Source: a virus. From it: DNA of 61,529 bases. The notes under the pieces were generated by a model. That model was not told the origin of the DNA. It saw only the letters and a program-made list of their open reading frames with translations, and did not search any database. Every line of letters begins with the position of its first letter. The first letter of the stretch is position 1. The stretch lies in the IMG/VR virus record IMGVR_UViG_3300043775_000604, positions 1 to 61,529 of that record, one strand, 5' to 3'. This document shows positions 35,814 through 44,554 of this stretch, piece by piece. The position numbers and the translations under genes were made by a program.

Positions 35814-37682
35814 CTATACAATCTCACAGTTACCTCCTCCACAAGCTGCTGAATCAACAAAGTTAGTATTGTCTTGAACTTCAATTACTTTTGATAGATC
35901 AACATTCTTTAATGTAGACATCATCTCCTCGTAAACTTCTTTGGTACAATCTTCAAATGGAGTTTGTTTGTATGTTCCGCCATTATATGGTAAAACAGAT
36001 AATCCATTATAGTACTCTTTATTTGCCCACATCCATTCACCAATGATTTTCCATTCATCATCTCTGACAGAAACAGTGCAAGATACGTTATGAGTATTGT
36101 TGCCTTTATCGTGACCTGTCTTAACCCAATCCTTAGATATAAGTTTTACTCTTTCTAATAGATCTAATGTAGACTCATGTCGTGTTATAGCTCCGTCTGG
36201 AGCCTTCTGAGGAACAGAAATGACTGACTGTAATGTTGGATTAAAATATTCATCTTCTAACAGTTCTGGATGATTTATTGCAAGATATGAATATATTGCT
36301 TCATTCTTACCTAGTCTCATTCTTCGAATATAATAATCATTATGCCAAGCATGTATACCAGAAGAAGTACCAAGCACAAGACTAGTAGTACCTGCTGGCT
36401 TAACTGCTGTAGTTCTAGCAGCTTTATTAATATTAAGAGCAGCAGAAATAATACTATTTGTTTCTTTAACAACTTTAGACGCCTCTTCATAATTTAATTC
36501 TAAGTTAGATTTTGATGCAATACCGGTCATTGACACTCCAAGCAATGCATCTTTTTCTGTATTCTTTCTCCATATATCACGTAAGTAATGGAAGTCTGAA
36601 TACGATGCCTGTAATGTTCCTAAGAACGATGCAGCTGATGCTCTAGCGTTGAAATCTTCTTGATTCTCAATATCAGCCATATTAATTTCCGTTAAATTAC
36701 AGAATTGATAGGGTCTTAACGCAATTTCGCAACAAGGATTAGTTCCCCAATCTTTATCATTAGTAAGATAAATACCAGGTTCACCAGATCCAGACGCTTC
36801 AATACGTTCCCATACTTTGTCGAAGGTTTTCTTGTCAATCTTATGGCGTAATAAAACTACAGAGTTATTAGCTCTACCTCTTTGTGGATTCTCTTCCCAC
36901 CAATTTCCAGCTTTACAATTCAACATTGCGGTACTATCAAGATCAAATAATGAAATCATCGCAGCTCTACGAATTCCCCCAGCTAAAACAGCATCGGCAA
37001 TATGACACTGAATATCGTGACACTCAATATCTGTTAATTTAGATCTATCTTCTTTCTCTCTTAAGATAGCTTCAACCTTCACTAAAGCTAATCTCAATGG
37101 CTCTGGACCTGGTGCTTTTCCGCCTGCTGTAACAAGCAATGCTCCTTTGTGGCGAATATCTGAAAGATCAAATTCAATATGTGAGGTAAGCTCACCTGTA
37201 TAAGATTTAAACAATGTTTTAATTGCATCTGCCCATCCAATTATACTGTCTTGAACAACGTATCTTTTCTTACGATCATAATTAGGTTTTCTTATTTCCG
37301 GTAATTTATCAATGTTGTGATTTTGTACCGAATATCCAACGCCAGTTCCTCCAAGTAATAAAAACATAGTCTCGGAGAAGCTACGAATATTATCAATAGG
37401 TAGAAAAGCGCAGTTATAAATACGAGCATTATTAAGCTCAATAGCTTTACCACCAAACTGTAAGCTTCGCATCGATGGTAAAACTTTTTTAGTGAACACA
37501 AAATCTTTGTATATCTGCTCAATTTGTTCTTTCATTTGCGGAAATTTGGCTTTGTGCATATCCATATTCCTGGTTACTAATTCTTCCCACGTTTCTCTTC
37601 GTTCTTTTGATGGAATATACTTTGCATACTTGGTGTATACGGTTATATCTGACAAGATCTGCTTATCTAAACTAAGACTCAT
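35814..37682 (-). CDS. nrdJ: Class II (B12-dependent) ribonucleotide reductase
   Basis: A 622-residue monomeric adenosylcobalamin-dependent reductase that makes deoxyribonucleotides without oxygen dependence. The catalytic set is present: YNC with Cys91 and QFC with Cys328 as the redox pair, NPCCE with Asn315, thiyl-radical Cys317 and Glu319, and C-terminal shuttle cysteines Cys614 and Cys619. It is shorter than the Lactobacillus RTPR (about 740) but keeps all these sites. It needs host cobalamin. With the MazG and thymidylate synthase-like genes it supplies the nucleotide pool. Confidence 0.92.
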   Translation of the reverse strand: MSLSLDKQILSDITVYTKYAKYIPSKERRETWEELVTRNMDMHKAKFPQMKEQIEQIYKDFVFTKKVLPSMRSLQFGGKAIELNNARIYNCAFLPIDNIRSFSETMFLLLGGTGVGYSVQNHNIDKLPEIRKPNYDRKKRYVVQDSIIGWADAIKTLFKSYTGELTSHIEFDLSDIRHKGALLVTAGGKAPGPEPLRLALVKVEAILREKEDRSKLTDIECHDIQCHIADAVLAGGIRRAAMISLFDLDSTAMLNCKAGNWWEENPQRGRANNSVVLLRHKIDKKTFDKVWERIEASGSGEPGIYLTNDKDWGTNPCCEIALRPYQFCNLTEINMADIENQEDFNARASAASFLGTLQASYSDFHYLRDIWRKNTEKDALLGVSMTGIASKSNLELNYEEASKVVKETNSIISAALNINKAARTTAVKPAGTTSLVLGTSSGIHAWHNDYYIRRMRLGKNEAIYSYLAINHPELLEDEYFNPTLQSVISVPQKAPDGAITRHESTLDLLERVKLISKDWVKTGHDKGNNTHNVSCTVSVRDDEWKIIGEWMWANKEYYNGLSVLPYNGGTYKQTPFEDCTKEVYEEMMSTLKNVDLSKVIEVQDNTNFVDSAACGGGNCEIV

Positions 37683-37699
37683 ATTTATTTATTTGGTTT

Positions 37700-37849
37700 T
37701 TAATTATCAATTTCTAATGCAATATCTATAAACGGTAAGTAAAACACATAAGTTGTATAATACTCTTCTACGTAGGCTCTGAAACCGAATAGTATTCCAG
37801 AATATATCCCAAGAGATATTGACCAGTTCTTTTCACTAAATTTATTCAT
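37700..37849 (-). CDS. Small hydrophobic protein
   Basis: A 49-residue ORF filling the gap between the reductase and the nuclease gene; its ATG lies one base from the stop of the upstream gene. It has an aromatic, partly hydrophobic sequence (SLGIYSGILFGFRAY and YYTTYVFYLPF) that could insert in a membrane. Support is from tight packing only. Confidence 0.5.
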   Translation of the reverse strand: MNKFSEKNWSISLGIYSGILFGFRAYVEEYYTTYVFYLPFIDIALEIDN

Positions 37850-38296
37850 CTATTTTTTGTTTTGGTTAGCTAATATTAATTCTATTGTTTTAAGGCACTC
37901 CGGTTGATTTTGTGGTTTGTATAAAGTTCTTCTGTCATCATTGTCCATCATCCACTTTTTAAACATCTTCCAACGCAAGGGAAACGAGTCATTAGCTCTT
38001 CCCTTAGTTTCGATTATGAATGTTTCGCTAATAAAGTCAGGAGTGTATTTAAGATTTAATACCTTTTTTAATCCTCTATCAATAAAATCTCCTTTTCCGT
38101 TTGATTGTCTTTCTATTGATGAGTTTTCAAATGTAAAAGAGGGTAACAATTCAAACGTTACCCCCTCATATTTAAAATCTATATTAGCATCTTTCAAAGC
38201 TTTATACATATACTTCTCAAGACCTGACTTAAACGTAATACCATCATATATTATTTTCTTTGACACTACTGGCCCTTTCTTTCTACTCTTTGCCAT
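37850..38296 (-). CDS. Endonuclease I-like PD-(D/E)XK nuclease
   Basis: A 148-residue basic nuclease with Glu27 (FKSGLEKYMY), Asp87 (YTPDF) and Glu96-x-Lys98 (IIETKGR), the ordered residues of T7 endonuclease I-type Holliday junction resolvases. It probably resolves branched DNA before packaging and may degrade host DNA. It overlaps the upstream MazG-like gene by 14 bases, in a cluster of replication genes. Confidence 0.75.
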   Translation of the reverse strand: MAKSRKKGPVVSKKIIYDGITFKSGLEKYMYKALKDANIDFKYEGVTFELLPSFTFENSSIERQSNGKGDFIDRGLKKVLNLKYTPDFISETFIIETKGRANDSFPLRWKMFKKWMMDNDDRRTLYKPQNQPECLKTIELILANQNKK

Positions 38297-38726
38297 TCAT
38301 ACAACAGTTAGTACAACAATGACTCCATTCAATATCGTCATCTATAGTAAAAGAATATGTATCACCTCTGCGCACTTTATAAGCTTCTTTTTTCTTTTTT
38401 TTCTTTTTCTTTTTTGGTTCAGCAAGAATTTCAAATCCTTTAAACGGAGAGACAAATTCTGGATCTTCAACTTCAATAAAATTTGCCTTAGAACGTTCAA
38501 TCCATAAATCTTCTAATACATCTTCAATCTCAATCTTTAATCTTTGGATATATAATGTAGCATCCATCAATTCTTCTTGAACATGATTAAGCCAAACTTT
38601 AATATCAGACTTGTCATCAATCATTGTTTTGCCATATTTAGCAAAGCCTACATCAGATCTTGATACAAACTTATTTACTACTTGTTGTACAACTGGGTCT
38701 CTAAATTCAATTTCTTGTTTCTTCAT
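38283..38726 (-). CDS. MazG-like NTP pyrophosphatase domain with Lys-run and Cys tail
   Basis: A 147-residue protein. Residues 20-70 form an all-alpha MazG-like domain (GFAKYGKTM, then VQEELMDATLYIQ, with Glu51, Glu52, Asp55). Residues 105-113 are nine lysines in a row, coded by an A-run that includes eight consecutive A. The end has a CCTNCC cluster (137-142) that may bind metal. It is probably a nucleotide house-cleaning enzyme, and is next to a second MazG-like gene. Confidence 0.6.
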   Translation of the reverse strand: MKKQEIEFRDPVVQQVVNKFVSRSDVGFAKYGKTMIDDKSDIKVWLNHVQEELMDATLYIQRLKIEIEDVLEDLWIERSKANFIEVEDPEFVSPFKGFEILAEPKKKKKKKKKEAYKVRRGDTYSFTIDDDIEWSHCCTNCCMNGKE

Positions 38727-38727
38727 A

Positions 38728-39549
38728 TTATAAAGTTGATTTTACAAAAGTTCCATTCTCCATTTTACCTTTTCTATTCTTAATTACATCATAAGCTGAT
38801 GTAACACAATCTTCAATTTTTAATCCTTCTAATGCAGCCAGATTAGTTAATACAACAACTGCATCACCAATAGCATCAATCAATTCAGCTCTATCATTTT
38901 TTAATATGGCTCTAGCAAGTTCTCCTGTTTCTTCTTGAAGTTTAATAAACTGAGTTTTAGCATCTCCAGATCTATATATACCTTTATTATCAGCCCATTG
39001 TCTAATTAGATCATATACATTTGGAACTTCTTTATTAACTTCTTCAGGGTAATTTTTATATTCCAATGTTGTTGATTTTTTACCTCTAGACATTTGAAAT
39101 TCGTTTAAAGCTTTATTGTACACATAAGATCTTGAAATATTGAACATTGATGTTTTAGCATTATCAATAATCCATCTGGCTAATTCTTCATCTACAATAT
39201 ATTTGCCAAATGATGTTTCAATTTTTAATCCTAAGTTGTCCATTAAATTACCTTTTAATTTGTTAACAGGACAAGGAAATGTTGTCGTCTGTTCAGTTAC
39301 ATTTAATACCATAGTGTTTTTCTTTTGTTTAGTTTTATTTATTATTAAATCTTTATATGAATCACGATCTACTTTATAGCCATGCCTTAACTGTAATTCA
39401 GCTTCTCTTTTGGAGACATAGTTTATATTATCACTGCATTCAAGCACCTCGTATTCTCCAGGCAAATAGCCTTGTTCTATTGTAACTCTCTTATTAAGAT
39501 TACGCGTTACGCCAATCTTTTTACCAAAAACATGATAGATAAAATACAT
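38728..39549 (-). CDS. GIY-YIG-like and MazG fusion protein
   Basis: A 273-residue two-domain protein. Residues 1-60 resemble a small GIY-YIG-type domain (YFIYHV, then KIGVTRNLNKRV, then EVLE), with a weak catalytic set. Residues 175-270 are a clear MazG nucleotide pyrophosphohydrolase: Glu207 and Glu210 in EETGE, Glu222 and Asp225, Asp229 in IDAIGDA. The middle 80-170 is unassigned. It may remove non-canonical or host alarm nucleotides during replication. The nuclease half is uncertain. Confidence 0.7.
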   Translation of the reverse strand: MYFIYHVFGKKIGVTRNLNKRVTIEQGYLPGEYEVLECSDNINYVSKREAELQLRHGYKVDRDSYKDLIINKTKQKKNTMVLNVTEQTTTFPCPVNKLKGNLMDNLGLKIETSFGKYIVDEELARWIIDNAKTSMFNISRSYVYNKALNEFQMSRGKKSTTLEYKNYPEEVNKEVPNVYDLIRQWADNKGIYRSGDAKTQFIKLQEETGELARAILKNDRAELIDAIGDAVVVLTNLAALEGLKIEDCVTSAYDVIKNRKGKMENGTFVKSTL

Positions 39550-39557
39550 AATTTAGA

Positions 39558-40343
39558 TTAAATGGCCACTTTTGCCGTAATTACTGGACCGTGTTTATAA
39601 TTTATTAAGGATAATGCTCCGTTTTCATAAATATAGTTGGGAGATTCAAAAGTCTCTTGCCCGAAATATTCACGTATAGCATCATGTTGGTTGTTATATA
39701 TGTGAGCATCCACAATCTGTATATCAATATAGTTTGCTTTGAGGTTTGTTTTTTCAGCCACATATAAAAGTATTTTAGAAAACAACGCAACATCATAAGG
39801 TATACCTAAGAATAGATCTCCAGATCTTTGTACTACAAACATATTAAGATAGTCTTTTTCAACAAAGAATTGGAAATACAAATAGCACGGAGGCAAGCGC
39901 ATTTGATCTAGCTGACAAGGATTCCACAAGCTTATAATATGTCTACGGCTATCTGGATTGGCTATTAATTGTTCAATAAGCGTTTGCATTTGATCAATAT
40001 TTTGATCGTTAAAATTGCGCATTTGATGTCCGTATACTGGCCCAAGATCTCCATTCTCATCTGCCCAAGCATCCCATATTTTTACGCCCGCATCTCTGAA
40101 TCTTTGTATATTAGTTTCGCCATTCATAAACCATTCGAACTCTGTATCAAATGTTTTTTGAAACATTTTTCTACCTGTTATTAATGGGAATTGTTTGTGA
40201 ATATTAATTCTTAAACTAGCATTGAATATAGACTTACAACCAACGCCAGTACGATCGTCTCTATCTACTCCTTGAGCAAGTGCTTTCCATAATAATGATT
40301 TGTATTGATCCTCGTATGTATGTGACTTAAAATAGTTGTTCAT
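39558..40343 (-). CDS. thyA: Thymidylate synthase homologue, possibly dCMP-specific
   Basis: A 261-residue ThyA-family enzyme with catalytic Cys153 (LPPCYL), the QRSGDLFLGIP phosphate and base loop, and a DAHIYNNQ block. The Asn that reads the uracil ring in ThyA (E. coli Asn177, in LPFN) is Asp184 here (IPYD). In T4 dCMP hydroxymethylase this position is Asp and gives dCMP specificity, so the product may be a 5-substituted dCMP and not dTMP. GHQM replaces the usual GxQW. Overlaps the next upstream gene by 17 bases. Confidence 0.85.
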   Translation of the reverse strand: MNNYFKSHTYEDQYKSLLWKALAQGVDRDDRTGVGCKSIFNASLRINIHKQFPLITGRKMFQKTFDTEFEWFMNGETNIQRFRDAGVKIWDAWADENGDLGPVYGHQMRNFNDQNIDQMQTLIEQLIANPDSRRHIISLWNPCQLDQMRLPPCYLYFQFFVEKDYLNMFVVQRSGDLFLGIPYDVALFSKILLYVAEKTNLKANYIDIQIVDAHIYNNQHDAIREYFGQETFESPNYIYENGALSLINYKHGPVITAKVAI

Positions 40344-40683
40344 TTATTATTTGTTTTGGTTTTTGTTTAGCTGGTTCTTCTTTTATATATTTCTTTGGTT
40401 GAACTTCTTTTATAACTTTTACGCCACTGTGCTTATCATAGTAATACGTATAAAACTTATAAATTTCTTTCCATATTTCAATCTTCTCATAAGCTAATGG
40501 GCTTTGTGTAACTTTACCGTTTAAAGTAATACATATATACCATTCAGTCGTACTCTTAGCTTTAGGAGCAATAAATATATTATTATGTATGCACCAAGCG
40601 TAAGCCGCTTGCTCTCTGTCTTTGGCTACATAATTACCCATATCTATTGCTTTGCTTTTCTTAGATCCACTACCCATTATCAA
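40327..40683 (-). CDS. Unknown conserved early protein
   Basis: A 118-residue basic protein. The first 80 residues are ordered (AAYAWCIHNNIFIAP, then EWYICITLNGKVTQSPLAY), the rest is Lys/Pro-rich. It overlaps the thymidylate synthase-like gene by 17 bases and its upstream neighbour by 14. ATG codons at residues 1 and 3 are both possible starts. No family recognised; the context is nucleotide metabolism. Confidence 0.6.
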   Translation of the reverse strand: MIMGSGSKKSKAIDMGNYVAKDREQAAYAWCIHNNIFIAPKAKSTTEWYICITLNGKVTQSPLAYEKIEIWKEIYKFYTYYYDKHSGVKVIKEVQPKKYIKEEPAKQKPKQIINEQLF

Positions 40684-40873
40684 TTAATTTTAATCCATAA
40701 TGTTTGTCTTTTATTCTTATGGTAAAACATGAATACTCAGGAATTTTTATAAACATGGTATCTATTGAATTATGCCCTATGTCCTCATATTCTTCCCCGT
40801 ATATTAAAAATTTTGGATATGGAGGTGTTTCTATTAGTTCATATTCTTTACCTTTAAATATTAATTTATCCAT
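40670..40873 (-). CDS. Small early protein
   Basis: A 67-residue protein with alternating beta-like strands (LIFKGKEYELIETPPYPKFL, then MFIKIPEYSCFTIRIKDKHYGLKLI). It overlaps both neighbours, which supports translation. Function unknown. Confidence 0.55.
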   Translation of the reverse strand: MDKLIFKGKEYELIETPPYPKFLIYGEEYEDIGHNSIDTMFIKIPEYSCFTIRIKDKHYGLKLIDNG

Positions 40874-41000
40874 ATTTTTTAATTATCAATTTAGCAATTT
40901 TTTTGATAAGTAGTTCACATGATTCACATTTATCGCCTTCCTCGTCAACGCGAATAAATTGACAGCATCTACATTTTGGTTTTGATTTATCTATTCCCAT
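40866..41000 (-). CDS. Tiny Cys-rich (zinc ribbon-like) protein
   Basis: A 44-residue protein with KCRCCQ near the start and KCESCE after a 13-residue acidic spacer, a plausible zinc ribbon, followed by a basic tail. It overlaps the stop of the primase-helicase gene and the start of the next gene, in the usual compact early style. Possibly a small replication accessory; the role is not known. Confidence 0.6.
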   Translation of the reverse strand: MGIDKSKPKCRCCQFIRVDEEGDKCESCELLIKKIAKLIIKKYG

Positions 41001-42718
41001 GGCAACTTATCTCCTGAAGCATTGACTGGAACATGAGGAATAAAACATCCTGACTTTGGTTCCCAAACAAAATGACATTCAGCACCATTCTCACCAAGAT
41101 TTTGAAACTTAACCTTTAGTACTTTTACTTTTACAGTTTTCTCTTCGTAGTTTCTATGCACTAATAAACCGTGATAGGATGCATCATACCACTCGCCTCC
41201 GCCCTTAATATTATACATGGTTGGTTCTTCAATTTTACCATCGGAGCCTTTATACATTTTAGTTGGATGCGCAACAACCATTACTAGAACATCGTATTTC
41301 TTAGCAAAGATTTCAATCTTACTTAAGTATTCCAATGTATATACATTAACATCACCTGAAGCATCATTATCTCTAACTTTATTGAATGGATCTATAACTA
41401 AGCATTTAATACCTTTACGCTTTACTAGTTCGCCTGCTTTCTTTAACACAGCATCTAATGTATATCTTTCCATGTCAATGAAAAAGAAATTGTCGTTAAC
41501 ATGATTAGCAACTTGATTCCATCTCTCAGAATAAATATCTGCTTCTGTTGGCATACCTTCCCAAACTTTACGCATTAACTTATGAGCATGTAAATAAGTA
41601 GGTGTATTCTCAGGTGAAGCATAAGCTGTTTTCCAACCATAGTTTTTATTATAGCCTACAACCATTTGATCAACGAAATCAGACTTACCCGAACTAGGCA
41701 CACCAGTAACAGTAATAAACTGACCAGTATAAGTGCTGAATATATCATCGAAATTAGGTAATCCAATTTGGAAGCCAGGTTTGAAACCATTCCTAACAAA
41801 GTCCGTAATCTCATCTTCTATATCTTTAAATGTTGTAACGTTTTCTAATGGTACAGGTTTTGCTTTTCCAATTCTTTGCGCTAAAGCTTCTTTACCATAT
41901 TTCAATAAATACTCATTAGCATCTTTACAATCCTCAAACGTGGCTATATAACAAACTTCAGATCCTAATCTTCTAATCAATTCAGATTGTAATGCTTGAC
42001 CAGCTTCATCTGAATCTACCGCAATGATTATTCTATTCTTATCATCGAAGTAATCAATACAGTTATCTAAGTATTCAAGGTTGTTTGTATGTAGTGTTGC
42101 GCCATTAGGTACTGAAATAGCATTTGTTATTCCTGCTTCTGCAAGGGCTAATACATCCATCTCTCCTTCTACTAGTATGCAGTAATCCCAACCTACGATG
42201 CTGTTGATATTATAGAATACTTTTTCTGCTCCTTTGTAAAGCTTAAAGTTTTTACGGCCATCTCTGTATTTTATATTAACAAGATCATCGCCTATAAAGT
42301 AATTAAACTTTATTACGCTTTCTGTTTTAGCTGTTTGAGGCATGAACTCTGATCCGTCTGTAACTTTTAACTCTTCTAATGTGTTTCTTGATATGCCTCG
42401 TGTTGCAAACCATTCCACTACCTTATCAGATAAAGGATAAGTTAAACCTGAATCAAGAACAGTATCTCTCTCTGGTTTTACATATACTTTTTGCGTTTCG
42501 CCTTTTCTTTTATAAGTATGTAATTGAAATGACTTACTACAATTGTGGCAAGTACCAATTCCTCTTTCCCAATCATAAGAGGCACATTTTGCTTTCTTGT
42601 GTTCACCTTTTCTGTCAGCTGAACATAATGGACAAATACCTTGGGTTTTTTCTTCCAATCCATATTGATTAAAAGAATCTATTTGGAATCCATTTATTTC
42701 GGTTTTGTTTACTTGCAT
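40991..42718 (-). CDS. Bifunctional primase-helicase (T7 gp4 type)
   Basis: A 575-residue replication protein. N-terminal zinc-binding domain with Cys29, Cys32, Cys57 and Cys60; Toprim primase core with VEGEMD (Glu184) and AVDSDEAG (Asp235, Asp237); RecA-like DnaB helicase with Walker A GVPSSGKS at 339-346, Walker B LVIDPF (Asp443) and VVAHP (His484). It should unwind the fork and prime lagging-strand synthesis. A terminator lies just upstream, so it may be transcribed less than the recombination genes. No DNA polymerase partner is encoded in the window. Confidence 0.95.
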   Translation of the reverse strand: MQVNKTEINGFQIDSFNQYGLEEKTQGICPLCSADRKGEHKKAKCASYDWERGIGTCHNCSKSFQLHTYKRKGETQKVYVKPERDTVLDSGLTYPLSDKVVEWFATRGISRNTLEELKVTDGSEFMPQTAKTESVIKFNYFIGDDLVNIKYRDGRKNFKLYKGAEKVFYNINSIVGWDYCILVEGEMDVLALAEAGITNAISVPNGATLHTNNLEYLDNCIDYFDDKNRIIIAVDSDEAGQALQSELIRRLGSEVCYIATFEDCKDANEYLLKYGKEALAQRIGKAKPVPLENVTTFKDIEDEITDFVRNGFKPGFQIGLPNFDDIFSTYTGQFITVTGVPSSGKSDFVDQMVVGYNKNYGWKTAYASPENTPTYLHAHKLMRKVWEGMPTEADIYSERWNQVANHVNDNFFFIDMERYTLDAVLKKAGELVKRKGIKCLVIDPFNKVRDNDASGDVNVYTLEYLSKIEIFAKKYDVLVMVVAHPTKMYKGSDGKIEEPTMYNIKGGGEWYDASYHGLLVHRNYEEKTVKVKVLKVKFQNLGENGAECHFVWEPKSGCFIPHVPVNASGDKLPWE

Positions 42719-42754
42719 TGTATATAATTAAATTGTTACTAATTGTAGATAGAA

Positions 42755-42775
42755 AGACCCCAATTAATGGGGTCT
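42755..42775 (-). terminator. Hairpin terminator between SSB-like and primase-helicase genes
   Basis: Perfect 8-bp stem (AGACCCCA and complement) with a 5-base loop, followed on the - strand by TTTCTAT. It lies in the only sizeable gap (112 bases) of this part of the operon and may attenuate readthrough into the helicase gene. Confidence 0.75.
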
Positions 42776-42830
42776 AAACTACTAAAGCGTTCTATTAAAA
42801 TTGGAAGTTATTGCGCCTATACCTGATAAA

Positions 42831-43157
42831 CTAAAACGGTAAATCGTCCGCTTGTGGTGTGAATGAAGCTGCATTAGATTGGCTAGGTGCTGGTGCACTA
42901 CCATCTGTTCTTGGAGCGGCAGCAACATTAGTGCCGTTTGTCCATACAACTTTTACATTACCAAGGTAAACCTTAGCTGCTTTTGATTCTCTTTCTTCCT
43001 TTGATTGTTCTACCATGATTGGTCCTTGATTTCCAAATTGATCAAACTCATCATTAAGTGTAATTGTAATAGGAAGGTATTTTCCTTTCTTGCCATCGAT
43101 GATTTTGTGTTTAGGAATCTCGTTTAAATTGATGCTTGCTTTAATAATTGAAGCCAT
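42831..43157 (-). CDS. Single-stranded DNA-binding protein-like
   Basis: A 108-residue protein with a beta-rich first part suited to an OB fold (IIKASINLNEIPKHKII, YLPITITLNDEF, AAKVYLGNVKVVW) and a disordered Pro/Ser/Ala linker ending in ADDLPF. That acidic tip is the hallmark of bacterial SSB, used to recruit repair and replication proteins. It sits with primase-helicase, RecE-like and ERF genes. Confidence 0.75.
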   Translation of the reverse strand: MASIIKASINLNEIPKHKIIDGKKGKYLPITITLNDEFDQFGNQGPIMVEQSKEERESKAAKVYLGNVKVVWTNGTNVAAAPRTDGSAPAPSQSNAASFTPQADDLPF

Positions 43158-43186
43158 AGTTTTTTATTTGTTTTAGTTAATAATTC

Positions 43187-43927
43187 TTAAAGTGTTTCTG
43201 TTATACAATAATCTTTTAGACTGAAGTTCTCATCTTTAAAGAACAGTCTATACGTTTCAACCGCTTTCTCTACTTTGAATTTACCGGATTCTAAGAACTG
43301 AGGAGAGCAATCATATACGCCAATTTTCTTAGACGTTTTATCTATGGCTATAAATACCATGTCCATATTAAAATACTTAGAATAAATGTATGCTTGGCTA
43401 TCGTAGTTATATTCCTTAGCGGAGTATCTGAATTTATCTATATCAGATGTTGTTTTTAAATCTACTATTAAACCTTGTGTATTATTCTTAATATCTGCTT
43501 TTAATTTGAACCACTCATCTTCTAATTGTATTAGGCCTGGTACTTCATAGTCTACATCTATGTCTCTAATTAGATCACGTGTAATTGAATTTTCTAACAC
43601 AGCATCTCTTAATAACGCTATTGAGTCGGCTTCGTGTTGCAATAAACACATTTCACCATTTGACAGCTCTTTGTACTTAGTAGTATTACGTGTTGTCGTA
43701 TCAATGATTCTGATCTTGTCAAGCTTATCTGGTTCTAATATCAATGTATGGAAGTATGATCCTTTAATTAAATTAGGATTGCCAACTATTGGTTGCTTGA
43801 ATGTTAATGGATCTTTTAGCAATGCTCTTATGTCTGAATTAGATAAGAACTGTTTGCCAAATTCACCATAATAATCTTCATCATTCTCTAATCTTTTTAA
43901 TACACTTTTGATTTGTTCGTCTGTCAT
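43187..43927 (-). CDS. RecE-like PD-(D/E)XK exonuclease
   Basis: A 246-residue nuclease with the order of motifs of the RecE / phage exonuclease VIII-like family: FLSNSDIRALLKDP and KGSYFH (His60), YEVP (Glu128), KADI (Asp145), VDLKTTSD (Asp156, Lys158), and NYDSQAYIYS. It would chew one strand of double-stranded ends to expose ssDNA for the ERF protein encoded 5 bases upstream. Together with the SSB-like gene this is a phage recombination module. Confidence 0.8.
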   Translation of the reverse strand: MTDEQIKSVLKRLENDEDYYGEFGKQFLSNSDIRALLKDPLTFKQPIVGNPNLIKGSYFHTLILEPDKLDKIRIIDTTTRNTTKYKELSNGEMCLLQHEADSIALLRDAVLENSITRDLIRDIDVDYEVPGLIQLEDEWFKLKADIKNNTQGLIVDLKTTSDIDKFRYSAKEYNYDSQAYIYSKYFNMDMVFIAIDKTSKKIGVYDCSPQFLESGKFKVEKAVETYRLFFKDENFSLKDYCITETL

Positions 43928-43931
43928 ATAG

Positions 43932-44504
43932 TTATAGTGTTAATTCTTTTAATGCAGCAGCCGTTAAATCATACTTTGTTTTTATTGCATCTAATGAACC
44001 TCCACTAGCAATGAATGCTTTTGCTTTTTCAAATGCTGCGTCACCAACATCAAGCTTACTTTTAGTTATTGTAGCTGATGCTTTACCGTGTGTATTAGTT
44101 GCATCGGCATCTTGTGTGTCATCAATCAAAAGTAGATTACCTAATGCATACTTCTTGCCATAAGAGGATGCTGATCCAAATGCTTGTGGTGTTTGCATAC
44201 CTTTCTGAACTAGGTCAACACCTACGACAGCTGTAGCTTCAATAGAATCTGTTCCGTTAACATCATAAATTGTAGCGCTTGATAACATAATAGGCAATGA
44301 TCCATTATATGTTACGTGTTCTTTAACTACAAAATAAACGCCATACTTTTCATTAAAAGGTTTTAATGCTTCTAATATGTCTTCTGCGGATCTAAAATTG
44401 TACTTACCAAATGAATTGTACTTACTTTTATTAGCCTTAAATTCTACTTGAATCTTGGATAACTTTTCGTGCAAAGACATTGTTTGTTCTTCTTTTTTTG
44501 CCAT
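43932..44504 (-). CDS. ERF-family ssDNA annealing protein
   Basis: A 190-residue protein with the ERF core (SFGKYNFRSAEDILEALKP, then GSASSYGKKYALGNLLLIDD, then QDADATN at 131-137). ERF proteins anneal complementary ssDNA and work with an exonuclease; the RecE-like gene follows after 5 bases. The C-terminal 45 residues are a linker and a small helical end. A 27-bp palindrome lies about 50 bases upstream of its start. Confidence 0.88.
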   Translation of the reverse strand: MAKKEEQTMSLHEKLSKIQVEFKANKSKYNSFGKYNFRSAEDILEALKPFNEKYGVYFVVKEHVTYNGSLPIMLSSATIYDVNGTDSIEATAVVGVDLVQKGMQTPQAFGSASSYGKKYALGNLLLIDDTQDADATNTHGKASATITKSKLDVGDAAFEKAKAFIASGGSLDAIKTKYDLTAAALKELTL

Positions 44505-44554
44505 ATAATAAAGTTTAATTGTTTAATTTTTATATTATTATAATTACGTATTTT

